This document shows positions 22,591 through 34,369 of a DNA stretch of 64,000 nt, piece by piece. This DNA comes from Magnolia sinica. Taxonomy: Eukaryota > Streptophyta > Magnoliopsida > Magnoliales > Magnoliaceae. The stretch spans positions 558,001 through 622,000 of the forward strand of contig NC_080579.1 of NCBI RefSeq assembly GCF_029962835.1, written 5' to 3'. Under the pieces are notes generated by a model that saw only the letters and a list, made by a program, of their open reading frames with translations, was not told where the DNA came from and did not search any database. Position numbers and translations under genes: made by a program. How positions within the stretch are numbered: the stretch's first letter is position 1; each line of letters begins with the position of its first letter.

Positions 22591-23316
22591 ACTCAATTTG
22601 CAATTTGCTTTTGCCGGACTATTGGTCTGATGGGGTCTACATTACATTGACCATGTAGTTTTTTTTTAAAAGAAAAGAAAAGAAAAAATTGCAATCGGAT
22701 ATTCCCAACTCTTCGATTGCAAGCCAATGGTTTAGATGGTTCAAAAAATGTTTATATTCATGGTTAAGAATTGCAGAATTTGGATCATTGTCCAACCATA
22801 ACATGACTTAACAAATCAACGGTATGAAGTAGCCAACCATGGCCTCCACATGTTAGAACCATCTATTGAGCCACTTGGACAGTTCAATCAATCAGCGGGG
22901 CTTCCGGTTAGCTCTTAAAAGTATGAGATGGGTTACCAACCAAAATCACAATCATGACAACTCGGGAAGTGGATTAGGCGATGTGGCCCTTACTATGGGA
23001 AGGAAAATCAAAGGGCCCAATATTAAGTTATCCATTATTAAGGGATACTCCTAAAGGAAAGGAAAATCAAACGGCTCAAGCTCATGCAGCCTAGTGGAGT
23101 TAATGCTGCTACACTTGAGCCACGATCTACCGCTAGGCTCTAATGCGACATCCTCCACTCCAACTCTCTCACAACTACCTGCATCACTTTACGGCTATCG
23201 ATTTCGAATCGTGAGTGGCCAACTCAGTAGAAATTCCTCCAAGATTACTCAAATGACAAATCAAAATAGTCACAATTTACAACTAATGCATCTTATTTAA
23301 ATGCATGGATGATTAT

Positions 23317-24085
23317 TGTTGAAGCTGATTTCGGCTCGCCCCCTTAATAACCCTGAAACCTGCACAGGTAGAAGGGAAAAGGTAGCTCTAGTCTTACCAG
23401 GGGACCCTCTGATGCTTAAGTCAGAATCTGGCTCTCTTTGAAAGGTTTTTGGGGTAAGGGTTTATGCATACCTTTTACCATGAAGGTCTCTGTATTTATA
23501 ACGGCCTCGTACCCCTTAGGGCTTTCCTATTTTTTAAGGTAAATCCCATATGAGCAGATCTCAATCTTTGAGGATTCGTAATCCTTGCTACCTCTAGATT
23601 CTCGGAGTTCATTATCTTATCTTCCAAAGATCTCGGGTAGAGATCCAAAGTTTTACTAGCCAACTTCCGGATATGGAGCTTTTATAGCTCAGCCGACGCT
23701 TATCTCTCCAACACTGTCGTGCTGAGATAAATTTTAAGGCTGATTCTCTGCCTACTTTATTGGCTGACTTAATCCTTGAGTCGGACTAAAGTTGGGCAGC
23801 TCTAGGGCCGACTGATCTTAACCTGTTGATTTAGGCTTTTCTCTGTGAGGCTTCAATTGGGCCTTGAGGTGCACTTCCTCCTTTTGAGGTTTTGCTTTAC
23901 GGCTTAGGACGCTAAGGCTACGGCCGGGTCAGGGACCTCACGGTCCAAGCTACGTCTCTCTATCCAGCGTTCTTATGGATTTTGGACTTTATCCGGACTC
24001 GGCATCCAACGAGCCCGAGCCATTGCTTTACTACTCTTCCACTTTTCTGGCTGACTCAAGGACTTGTCATATTTTTTCCCCAACA
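23317..24085 (-). repeat. 3' LTR of the outer Tat-type element
   Basis: 769 bp, paired with 42641-43409. On the plus-strand side, the adjacent GTAAGCTCCCCTACTCC (24086-24102) is the complement of a purine-rich tract, as expected next to a 3' LTR when the element reads on the minus strand. Confidence 0.9.
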
Positions 24086-24423
24086 GTAAGCTCCCCTACT
24101 CCGTGCATCGCCTTAAGGCGGTTGCGGAGTATTTCGGAATTGAGTTGGACTGTATTAGAGCCGAGTAATGATGAAGCATTTATTGAGTATAGGGCGGTTT
24201 ACACGACTTTCAAGATACGTCGCTTCATTCGACCATGCGTCGACTCGTTTATCAAGACCGCACGAGTGGAGCGGTCGTCGTTGTAGCGTCAGGGTGGATG
24301 AAGGTCGGACATGTGGCCACATAATCAGCGACAGCGCACGGGGAGTCACCACATGTAAAGTTAAGGCACCCGAGGAGGCGTTGCTTTGGCTCCTCATTTA
24401 ATGTTGGAGCCATGTAGTAGCTC

Positions 24424-24431
24424 TATAAAAG
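24424..24431 (+). promoter_or_regulatory. TATA box in front of the antisense ORF
   Basis: CTCTATAAAAGAGG carries a canonical plant TATA motif on the plus strand, about 190 bp before the first ATG of the antisense ORF region (24613). It lies outside the LTR, inside the element. Transcription from it is inferred, not shown. Confidence 0.5.
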
Positions 24432-24612
24432 AGGGTCGCCCTAGATGAATTTTTGTCAGTTCGCGCCTTCTTTCAATTTTCTCCTGTGCTTTCGCCTCCT
24501 CCCTCCCTTTGCGAATTCCGGTCCTATAATCCTTTACACCACCACCTGCTTTCGGCATTTTTGGATTTCTCCTGGTGAGCTCCTTCTTCCTCCCTTTTTT
24601 TTCTTTTTAACA

Positions 24613-26640
24613 ATGTCAGGCCCCACAAGCCCTAGGGAGGGAGAATAAAGCGATGAGGGTGAAGCGAGCGGCTTTTGGGTGGCTTTAGAATCACCCTCAC
24701 TGTTGGCGGAGGTTGCTGGAGAAGTGGACCTCCTGTTTCACCATTCGCAAAGGGTTGTAGACCCTTCGGCAGAGAGGCGGGTGGCGTCAGTGGAGGCAGT
24801 GGATCCGCTTCCTGAACGTATGACTATTGAGGGCTCCTTTGGTCATTCTAATCCTAAGGAAGGTGGAGAGGAGGAGATTGAGACCGAAAAATGGGTTAAA
24901 GGAACCGTGCCCTCGGTGATGACCACAGAAGAGTTGTCTAAGATCCGATTCAGATATCATATTCCGGACTCGGTTATTTTGACTCTCTTTTAGCCTAGAG
25001 AACTGCCCAACCAACCTCCACTTGGGGTAGTTACAATTTTTCTTGTTGTGCTGCAATGCGATCTTCGGTTACCACTCCAAAAAATTGCTTGGGAACTACT
25101 GGGTAGTCTGGGTATAGCCCTGGTACAGGTCGTGCCAAACGGGTGGAGGGACTTGTTCGGCTATGCGGTACTCTGGGCCGAGATGCGATAGCCCGAATAA
25201 GTGTGAATGAATTTCTTCACTTATATCAAGTGCGGGCACACACTTAGCACCCCAATTGGTTCTTCTTCTGCTCCTGGCAGAACACCGGTGGGCCCTATAT
25301 AACTGATTCTCCTTTATCGAACAAGCACTAGAGGGATAGGTGGTTTTGGGCCTTCGGCAGATGGGAGTTGGCTGAGACCGGGCCTATCCGTCCCTTTGTC
25401 CCTCGAGCTTTTTATGCGGCAGGTAAAGTCGATGCGATTCTCCATTTTTTATTTATCGCATCTTCGTAGAATCAGGGGTGTGACTTCTTTCTTTTTCAGC
25501 TATACCAAAGCACCCACCGAACCTTGACTCGGACTCTTTGACTTGGATTCAGAGTTTTCGAGCTCTTGACCCGGAGAGGAGATCTTGTAAGAGGCTTCTC
25601 TGGTCAGAACTTCTTTTCGAGTGGGGCTTTGACTCCGCAGTAACAAGTGAGAAGTTCTTCTTATTTTTTATTTTCGCCTATCTAATTGTACTGACACTCA
25701 TTCTCCTTCAACTGCAGAGATGTCTGAAGCTTGGCCTTCTCTTCATCCCCCATCTCAAATTCGAGCCCCACCTCGCTCGGGTTCTAGGGCCTCGAAGAGA
25801 CATAGAGCGGTCTCAAAGGGCCTGGCTAGGACCGCCCCTCCTGCTTCCTTGACTATTATCGAGGTCGATGAAGGCATGGAGGTGGCAGAAGCGACGGAAA
25901 TGGTCGCCCCAGAGGCAGGGGCGGCTGAGGCGGTGGTGGCGCCATTTGAGGAGCCTCGGGAAGCTCCCGAGGCTGAGCCGGCTGAAGCCTCCACTGCTCC
26001 CAGAGCTGAGGAGAGGGAGTCATGGAGGATGAGAGCAACTGAGGAAGAGAGGATAACCTTCCGTCAGAAGGTTGAAGAGATCCTTCCTTGAGCGAGTTGG
26101 CAGATGTTCGTGAGGGAGTTCTTCGGCCTTCTGGAGGCGACTTCCATGGACAACACGCTCGGCAGGATCGAGACGTTATTGCTCGAGGTAATGTCACTAC
26201 CCTTCGCAGTTATTTTCTTTCGGATTTTCTCTTTTTTAAAAGAGCTTTTTTTTCCTTTGTGTAGTTCGCCCCTTGTATGCTGAAGGTCCGTGCCGAAGTA
26301 TCTACTTTGGCTCGTCGTGCTGTGGAAGCAGAGGCTAGGCTGTCAGATGTTGAGATTCGTCGGTTAGAAGCAAAGTCTTGGCTATCCTTTGCCGAGTCTT
26401 GGGCTCTCTTTGCGGAGGGCCAGCTTGAGGAGGCAAAGGCTGCTCTTGTGTTAGCCATGATGGAAAGAGATCGCATGGCCTCGCAATTGGAAGAGGCCAG
26501 GTTGGCCTTTGAACAGGTGGCCACAACGTGTTGTGGTTCAGAAGAAGCTTTAGGAGCTCGCGACTGCGAGAAAGGAGGCGGTGGAAGAGTTCCTTTCATC
26601 TTCGGCTTTTGAGGAAGAGTGGACCCTCGTTTACCGAGAG
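24613..26640 (+). mobile_element. Antisense ORF region of the Tat-type element
   Basis: Plus-strand coding remains, opposite to gag-pol, between pol and the 3' LTR. The region at about 24900-25200 shows LSKIRFRYHIPDSV followed later by a PNGWRDLFGY-like stretch; both are typical of the 'putative gypsy-type transposon' domain (Pfam Transposase_28 style). About 25720-26090 is Ala/Glu/Pro-rich, and 26277-26530 encodes an Ala/Glu/Arg/Leu-rich probable coiled coil. Antisense ORFs at this place are known in Tat-clade elements such as Grande, RIRE2 and Retand. Their function is unknown. The region is broken and may have contained introns. Confidence 0.6.
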
Positions 26641-27149
26641 AGTTACGCCAATTGTATCGAAATGATGGGCGCTTTCCCCCATCTGGATCTGTCCAGCTTT
26701 AACGAGGGCGAGTCGAGGTCTGGTGGTGAGGCAGCAGTTGACCCTGAGGCATACACTTGAAGTAAGTGTGCTACCGATAATTTCACTAAGTGAGCCGAGG
26801 CCGAGCCTTGAAGTTAGTGTGGTGGAGAACAATTCATTTTTTCTCCCCACATCTGCTTCAAGCACTTCAAGCACACCGAGCTTCGAGGTCGAGCGAGTCA
26901 ACAATGTCAAATGCTACTTTTTACTAATATCCGAATGTTGAGTACCTATCACTGTATCATTCCAACACAATTGTAATTAATGAACTGACCAATGTAACAC
27001 TTTACTGATCAATGAATATATGTTTTTTACTTATTCAGCATTCTATACATTTTTCTTTCTTTTTTTTGCAAGTGTTTAATTAATTAAGCTGAGTACGGAT
27101 CACTTCTTTGCTGAGCTAATGATAGTATATCTTGAGATGCTTGGTATTC

Positions 27150-28400
27150 CACAGGTGAGGTAAGAGTTGTCCCGTTAGGTCTTTCAATCGATAAGTACCT
27201 GGTCGGATAGCATTGGCGATTACATAGGGGCCTTCCCAATTGGGGCCCAATGTTCCTGCTTCACTTTCTTTGGTGTTTTAAAACGTTCTTCGAAGGACTA
27301 CACTCGGAATCGCCTAACTTTGAATCAGGCGTTGTAAGACCGAGACACCAATTGTTGATAGACGACTGTCCGAAGCCGAGCCAATTCTCTGATTTTATCT
27401 AGGAGGTTGAGGTTTGGAGTTAGCAGCTCCTCATTGTTTTGCTCGTCATATGAACTTACTCGATTGGTAGATAGGTCGATTGCTACAAGGACGATTGCTT
27501 CCGAGCCATAGGCTAGTGAAAAGGGGGTTTCTCCTGTCGTAATTCGGGCTGTTGTTCGGTATGCCCAAAGGACTTTGGGAAGTTCTTCAGCCCATGCTCC
27601 TTTGGCTCGATCCAGCTTAGTCCGTAGGTATTGTTTGATAACCTTGTTGATGGCTTCAACTTGTCCCTTTGCCTGTGGATGACGCGGGGATGAGTGAATG
27701 TTCCCGATTCTTAGATTTCGGCACATTTCCTGATATTGCTTGTTGTTAAATTGCTTCCCGTTGTCGGAGACAATAGTTCAAGGTATCCCGAATTGACAGA
27801 TAATGTTTTTCCAAACAAAAGCTGTGGTTTTCTACTCGATTATCTTGGCAAGGGGCTCGACCTCGGCCCACTTAGTAAAATAATCGACAGCGATGATAAC
27901 AAACTTAGTCTGTTCTTTCCCTAGAGGGAATGGCCCAATGATGTCGATTCCCCATTGGGCGAAAGGCTAAAGCCCGACCATTGGCGTCAGCTCTTTAGGT
28001 GGCTATCGAGGGATAGTAGTAAATCTCGAGCATTTAACGCAACCCTGAACAAGTTTCCAAGCATCTTGTTGAATGGTCGGCCAATAATATCCTTGCCGAA
28101 TGACTTTGTGGGCCAGAGATCGGCCGCCTGAGTGATTACCGCAAATGCCTTCATGAATTTCGCGCCGAACATAGTCGGCTTCACTCAGTCTCAGGCATCG
28201 TAGGAGGGGCGCGTAGTATCCTTTCTTGTATAGAACGTCGCCAAGTATAGTATAACGGGCCGCACTAACCTTCACTCGTCGAGCATCGGCTCGATCTTCA
28301 TGGAGTTCGCCGGTTGCTAAGTATTTGACGATTGGGTCGACCCAAGATGGTTCGAAATCAATGGGGAGCAAGGTGGAACCTGAGGATATCATCTTCATCA
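27150..28400 (-). mobile_element. Integrase region of the Tat-type element
   Basis: An H2C2 zinc-binding part at about 28030-28190 (HEGICGNHSGG ... CVKCSRF), the catalytic core at about 27480-27990 with the HPQAKGQVEAIN helix, and C-terminal remains to about 27150. No chromodomain is evident, as expected for the Tat clade. Broken fossil. Confidence 0.75.
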
Positions 28401-29280
28401 GATGATGCAAGTTTTTCTAGTAGGTCGGCTTTAGCGTTCTCGGCCCTTGGGATCTGGGTAACAGAACATTGGTGGAACCCGACGATCATCTCTCTAGCCT
28501 TTGCAAGATAAGCTTTCAGTATTTCCTTCCTAGCTCAATATATATCAACTATTTAATTGACAACTAGTTGAGAGTCGCTATACACGTTCAGATGAGTGGC
28601 CCCAAAACTAGCTGCTAACCGGAGCCCTAGGAGAAGAGCTTCATATTCGGCTATATTATTCGAAACCTGAAATCCAAGTCTGAAGGCATACTAAATGGCT
28701 GTGTGATCAGGAGTTTCTAGGACTACCCCTGCCTCACTTGCCTTAGAGTTGGATGAACCATCAACATAGAGAGACTACAAGAGAGGGCTGGGAGGGGAGC
28801 GATCGGACGGTTCTGCTGAGTCAACGGTAGGAATTTTGGGTTTCACTGTGATTTTGACGATAAAGTCTGCCACGACTTGTCCCTTAATTGCGGTTCGGGG
28901 CTTATAATGAATATCGAATTCACCAAGTTCGATTGCCCATTTTGTAAGTCGCCCAGAGGACTTTGGTCTCTGTAGTACTTGACGTAAAGGCTGATCAGTC
29001 ATGACGGTGATTGAGTGAGCGTGGACATATGGTCGAAAGCGTCGGGATGATATAATCAGCGCCAGGGCCACTTTTTTCAGGGTTGGATATCTCGTTTCCG
29101 CCGGAACGAGAGTCTTGCTGATGTAGTAGATCGGGAGTTGTTTGCCTTCATGTTCGCGGATCAGGGCTGGCTTACAGTTGCATCAGATACTACTAGATAG
29201 ATTAGTAATGGCTCACCTCGTTCATGCTTAGAAAGCAACAGTGGTGATCTTAAGTATTTCTTGATCTGTTGAAAGGTGCC
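28400..29280 (-). mobile_element. Dual RNase H region of the Tat-type element
   Basis: The first RNase H lies at about 28850-29280 (ITVMTDQPLRQVLQRP, then LGEFDIHYKPR). A second one follows at about 28400-28780 (LYVDGSSNSKASEAG, then [17 protein letters not shown] and [10 protein letters not shown]). Two consecutive RNase H domains, the second of the 'archaeal-like' type, are a known hallmark of the Tat clade and support the family call. Confidence 0.7.
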
Positions 29281-29299
29281 TTCCCATTCTTTTGTCCAG

Positions 29300-30210
29300 T
29301 CAACAATTTGCCGACCCTTCAACTATTTGAAGAAGGGGAGACACCTATCGATTGCTCGGGACACGAAGCAATGTAAGGCCGCTATTCTTCCAGTTAATCG
29401 TTGGATGTCTTTGATTGTCTTAGGGGACTCCATGTCGAGTAAAGCTTTAATCTTTTTTGGGTTAGCTTCAATCCCTCGTTGACTGACTAGGAATCCGAGA
29501 AATTTGCCTGAACCTACGCCGAATGCACATTTGCTCGGATTAAGCTTTATCTTATACCTTCGCATGATGAGGAACATTTCCTCCAGATCGGTTATATGGT
29601 CGGTCACTTTAATGCTTTTAACGAACATGTCATCAATGTAGACTTCCATTATTCGTCCTATGAGTCGGGCGAACATTTTTTGACCAATCTTTAATAAGTC
29701 GCCCTAGTATTTTTCAACCTAAATGACATTAATCGGTAACAATAAAGACCTTTTTCAGTGACAAAGGTGATTTTTTATTTATCAGAATAATGCATTACAA
29801 TTTGATTATATTCGGAATAAGCATCCATGAAACTGAGTAATTCGTACCTCGTAGTACTATCGACCAGTTGATCAATCCATGGGAGGGGAAAACTATCCTT
29901 AGGGCTGACTTTATTTAGGTCGGTATAATCTATACAGACTCACCACTTCCCGTTAGCTTTTTTGACCAACATAACATTGGCTACCCATTCAGGGTAATAT
30001 ACTTCTTCAATGAAGTTGGCTTTGAGGAGTTTTCCAACCTCTTCCTCGATTACGACATATCTCTTAGGACCGAGGGCACGCCGGGTCGATTTGAGCCTGT
30101 GAGTCATGACTGAAGGGTCAATACCTGGCATGTCTTCATGGGACCATACGAAGATGTCGACATATCGGCATAACAAGGCTATCAGCTTCTCTTTCAATGG
30201 CGTAACCAAG
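29300..30210 (-). mobile_element. Reverse transcriptase region of the Tat-type element
   Basis: Recognisable words include FVWSHEDMPGIDP and an AWVANVMLVKK-like segment at the beginning, and MEVYIDDMFVKS followed by NPSKCAFGVGSGKFLGF later. Identification as Ty3/Gypsy RT is secure; the region is broken. Confidence 0.8.
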
Positions 30211-30399
30211 AACGTTCCAATTCAGACAGTCTTCGAAAGGTCCAACTCATTCAAGGGTACTTGGATGAGCTCTTCCACAGGCTGGCCGCGACCGGGAGAT
30301 TCGTCGCCCGGATTCAAGGTTTCAATAGTTGTAACCTCCGTTGGTACTCGCAGAGCAGTAGCATAACATCATCGAGCGTCGTGTTGGTCTCCTTTCACC

Positions 30400-30720
30400 A
30401 CCCCGATGCTGTTCTCGGTCGAGAATAGCACTGTAAACCGAAGATTGATCAACTACTAAAAAGTCGATCATAACAGTGGCTTGACTCGGTGCCTCCCTAG
30501 CAGTAGGAGGCAAATTGCTCCCTCGGGAAGAATCTGCCCGCTTGAGAATCTGATCAACGGAGTTCTTACGGGCCTTAGAGCCGATCGTTCGGCGCCCATC
30601 TTGTCGAATGCTTATATAAACAGTACATCTGCAAATGAACCTGTGTCGATAAGAACTCTGAAGACCCAGCGGTTTGCGATAGCAACAGTGACGACCAAAG
30701 CATCGTCATGCGGGTGATGG
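30400..30720 (-). mobile_element. Protease region of the Tat-type element
   Basis: The aspartic protease motif VLIDTGS is encoded at about 30635-30655, followed toward lower coordinates by the IDFLVVDQSSVYS linker that also appears in the fragment at 4404-4858. Confidence 0.6.
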
Positions 30721-31229
30721 ATGCCCTTGTCATTCTTCCTCTGTGAATGCTACTATGTACTCTTCAAGCTTTCTTTCTTTCGGAGGCCGAGCTAGAACCA
30801 TGATTTCGGACTCAAGCCGGCCAATATTTCTTGCATGCTTTTTCCGAGCGTTACTTGAATCACCTCCACCCAAATGGCCACCGATAATAGTCTGGATATC
30901 CTCTATGAGTCGGTTATCATTTAGGCGTTCTTCCGTGGTTCTGGCTCCAAGATCGACATGCTCGCCGAGATGGCCCTCTCGGATGAGCCTCTCAATCTCC
31001 TGCTTCAGATTATAATAATCGCTACTGTTATGTCCATGATCACGATGGAAATGATAGTATTTTCTCTTATTTCATCGGTTCAGGTTACTCCGAAGTCTGT
31101 CTGGCTAGTTGACAAATCCTTCGCCTTTGATCTCCATTAATACCTGCTCTTGTGGCTTGTTAAACGGAGTGTACGTCAAAAATTTGTGATCAGGCCATTT
31201 CGCCGACCTACGTTCATCGCGAGATCGAT

Positions 31230-31900
31230 CATCTTTCCGCTTTTTTACCACTAGCTGAGTCAACTTCTTTTTTATCTAGCTCTTTGGCTAGGATTTTTGC
31301 ATTTTGGGTGGATTCGCGTAGGATTCGGGTTTCTTCAGCATCTGCATGCTTATCTGACTGAGCCATGAATTCGGCCAGAGTAGCAGGCGGGTTCTTGTCT
31401 AGAGATGCAAGAAACGGCTTGTCTCGGATACCTTGCATAATTGAATTGAGAGTTGTCTCATTCGAGTGCTTCTGGACTTGGAGCGATTCAAAATTGAAGT
31501 GCTTGATATAATCCTTAAGTAGCTCTCCCTCCTTTCGGATTATATTTTTCAGATGCACAGATGACTTTAATTTTTTCTTCCCACCAATGAAATTGGCAAA
31601 GAAAACGTCACTGAGTTCGGTGAAGGAACTGATCGACTTCGGTTTCAACTATTTAAAGCAAAGCCGAGCTACGTCCCCCAATGTGAGAGAGAGCCCGACA
31701 TATCACGACATCTGAGGCATCATGCAATTCCATGTAAGTCCAGAAGGACTCAATGTGCTCAGTTGGATCAGTTTTGCAGGTGAATGGCGGTATTTGAGGA
31801 AGGCGGAACCTCTCCGTTAACTGAGCTTGCATGATTTCCTCCGTGAACGGAGAAGCCTTTACCTCGGGTCTGGTTAGATTGGCGTAGCGGTTTTGCTTCA
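31230..31900 (-). mobile_element. gag region of the Tat-type element
   Basis: Matches the plant retrotransposon gag domain: a PPFTCKTDPTEHIESF-type start, SISSFTELSDVFFANF, then ELLKDYIKHFNFESLQV and NPPATLAEFM. The 5' part of gag is separated by the nested element at 32267-42398. Confidence 0.75.
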
Positions 31901-32266
31901 TATCTGTGATTTTCTCTCACATTTCTTTTCACAGGTCTCGCATATCAGCTTTCTAGGGCTTGTTACTATCGGTCGTGCCCTCAACGGGGGGCTTGTTGTG
32001 CCTTCTCCAATATATTTTATGTCGTAGATCGGTGGTAAGTAGTGGAGCGGTCACAGAGACATGGGACGGCGCCAGTTCAACAGGAACCTGGTGCTGGCAT
32101 TGCTGAGGGGCACTTCGAGGTGCGGCGGGCTAAGGATCGACGAATTGGCGTTGAGCATTAGACCGGCCATCGCCTTGATGGGGCAGCTAGACCTGCTGAC
32201 GATAAATTTGTTCCAGCATATGCTTTATATAATTCAAGTCGGTCCTGAGATCTTGGACATCCTTGT

Positions 32267-32969
32267 TGATGTAGAGCGGGTCGCGGACAGTTACATGGCC
32301 AAGATGGATCAGAAAAGGCCCGGTCGACAACAGAAGTGATCCAGACCATCGAACCTTAAATCGGGCGTATCTTACAATCCGGAATGAGTAATCTGACGTA
32401 AAATATATGATTTTGGGGTAGAACGAGCTACTGAAGCCAACCAACCCCACTACGCCAAGTTGCGCAGCCCGGAATTGTGAAAAACCCCTGGATTGACGGT
32501 CGTTTCCCTGTTTTAATTTCGTTTTTACTATAAATAGTAAGTTTTAGTTTGATTATAACTCTTCATCCGCCGGGCTTTAGGAATTGCGCCCAACGTGAAA
32601 AGAGCTTAGAATAATTAGGAGAACGGTTTGGTGAAGCCAAATAGGACACTTACTATTTTTGGCCGAAAACCTTGCGCACTAGTAGACATCACGACCGTCT
32701 ATAAATAGTAAGTTTACTATTTATAGTAAGTCGCGGATTCTAGGAGTTTGAGTTGTAGTTTGATTCTGATTTCTTTCCCATTGCTTGGTACCCCTATTTA
32801 AAGGGTTGTGAACTCGTTTTTATTCATGAATTAATCAATTTTGAATTTCTTAGAATTTATTTCTATTTTCTGCTTTCTTTCCTCGTGGCTTTGAGAAGTC
32901 TCTGTGAGGAGTCCAGAGAAGCTCCGTGGATTCGGAGTAGTTATCCTCATCACGTTCATCCCTGCGTCA
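32267..32969 (+). repeat. 5' LTR of the middle element
   Basis: 703 bp. It contains a 28-bp near-perfect palindrome at 32699-32726 (arms CTATAAATAGTAA) and a further ACTATAAATAGTAAG at 32528-32542. TATTTAAAGG near 32801 is a second TATA-like candidate. Confidence 0.9.
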
Positions 32970-32971
32970 AT

Positions 32972-32983
32972 TGGTATCAGAGC
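32972..32983 (+). promoter_or_regulatory. Primer-binding site (initiator Met tRNA type) of the middle element
   Basis: TGGTATCAGAGC lies two bases after the 5' LTR; this is the standard plant tRNA-iMet primer complement. Confidence 0.9.
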
Positions 32984-33002
32984 GAGGATTCCCCTCGGGC
33001 CG

Positions 33003-34200
33003 ATGACAAATAATGAAGGTATGAATCAAAATCCTGTGGATGGTGATCCAAGGATTCGTTATCTTTCGGAAAGAATGGAAGCTTTCCACCAGGAGAGTCA
33101 GTTGACCATGCAAGGGTTGCAGGCAACTTTCGACTGTCCTGCGGATGCGCTACTCCCGCCCAGAGCCCTAGGCGGTGCTCCACCACCTTTGGTTGCTCTT
33201 CCTCCCATGGTGGCTCCATCACTTATGGTTGCTGTACGACGCAACCCTGATTTTCGAAGAGCGCTACCAGTGGCAAACCGTAGGACTACACTAGATGATT
33301 CAAGTTCTAGCGACGAGGACCTTAATGAGGGTTTTGCTCAACGACCAATCCATGGAGGTGATCATCTAGATCGTGCTGAAAGAGACTATCGAGGTAAGGC
33401 TGAACTTCCTAGTTTTAACGGTTTATTACGTATAGAAGATTTTCTCGACTGGCTAGCCGAAGTAGATAGATATTTTGATTACATGGACGTGCCAGATCAT
33501 AAAAGGGTAAAATTGGTAACGTTTAAATTAAAATCTGTTGCTTCTGCATGGTGGGAACAATTACAACTCTCACGAGCCCGCTAGAACAAGGCGCCCATCT
33601 CATCATGGCCACGGATGAGACGTCTTCTTCGATCTTGATTTCTCCCCTGTGATTATGAGCAGATATTATTCTAGCAATATCAAAATTGTAGACAAGGAAA
33701 TCGAACAGTCACAAATTACACTGAAGAATTTCAACAGCTGGCTACACGAAACGATCTATCAGAATCTGAGTCACAGAAGGTGGCACGATTTATAGGTGGG
33801 TTGCGACCGACAATTCAGGACCGAGTTCAGATGTACCCAGTCGGACTGTAGATGAAGCAGTTCAATTGGCGGGTAGGGCAGAAACACAACTTGCAAGAGC
33901 TCCTACTCGTCCATATCTTTCAACTCGACCTCCCATGACGGGTCCCACGCAGGATCCAGTGCTGCCTCAAGAAAAAGACCTAGTACCTCAACTTCCTACA
34001 ACCGCAAACCGTGATACGGGGAGCGACTCATCCAGACCTCAACATACAGCACCTACAACAGTGGGTCCGAGTAGGATTCCAAATCCTTATGCTCGGCCAA
34101 GGTCGAACAATTGTTATCGCTGTGGCCAACCAGGCCACTTATCAAATACTTGTCCTCAACGTCCCGCAGCACACTTGACTATAAACGAAGGGGGCACTGA
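33003..34200 (+). mobile_element. gag region of the middle element
   Basis: Gag core at about 33390-33580 (ELPSFNGLLRIEDFLDW, then ASAWWEQLQLS), and a CCHC zinc knuckle CYRCGQPGHLSNTC at 34112-34153. Broken fossil. Confidence 0.8.
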
Positions 34201-34369
34201 AGATGAGGCCGTAGAAGAAGACCATCGCTTTGATGAACATGAACAAATCACTGAAGAAATAGCAGGTGGCGATGAAATGACAGGAGAGGATTGTGGCGAA
34301 TTTCCAGTTGTGAGGCGATTACTATATGCCCCACGAAAGGAATTACATCCACAACGACACAATATATTT

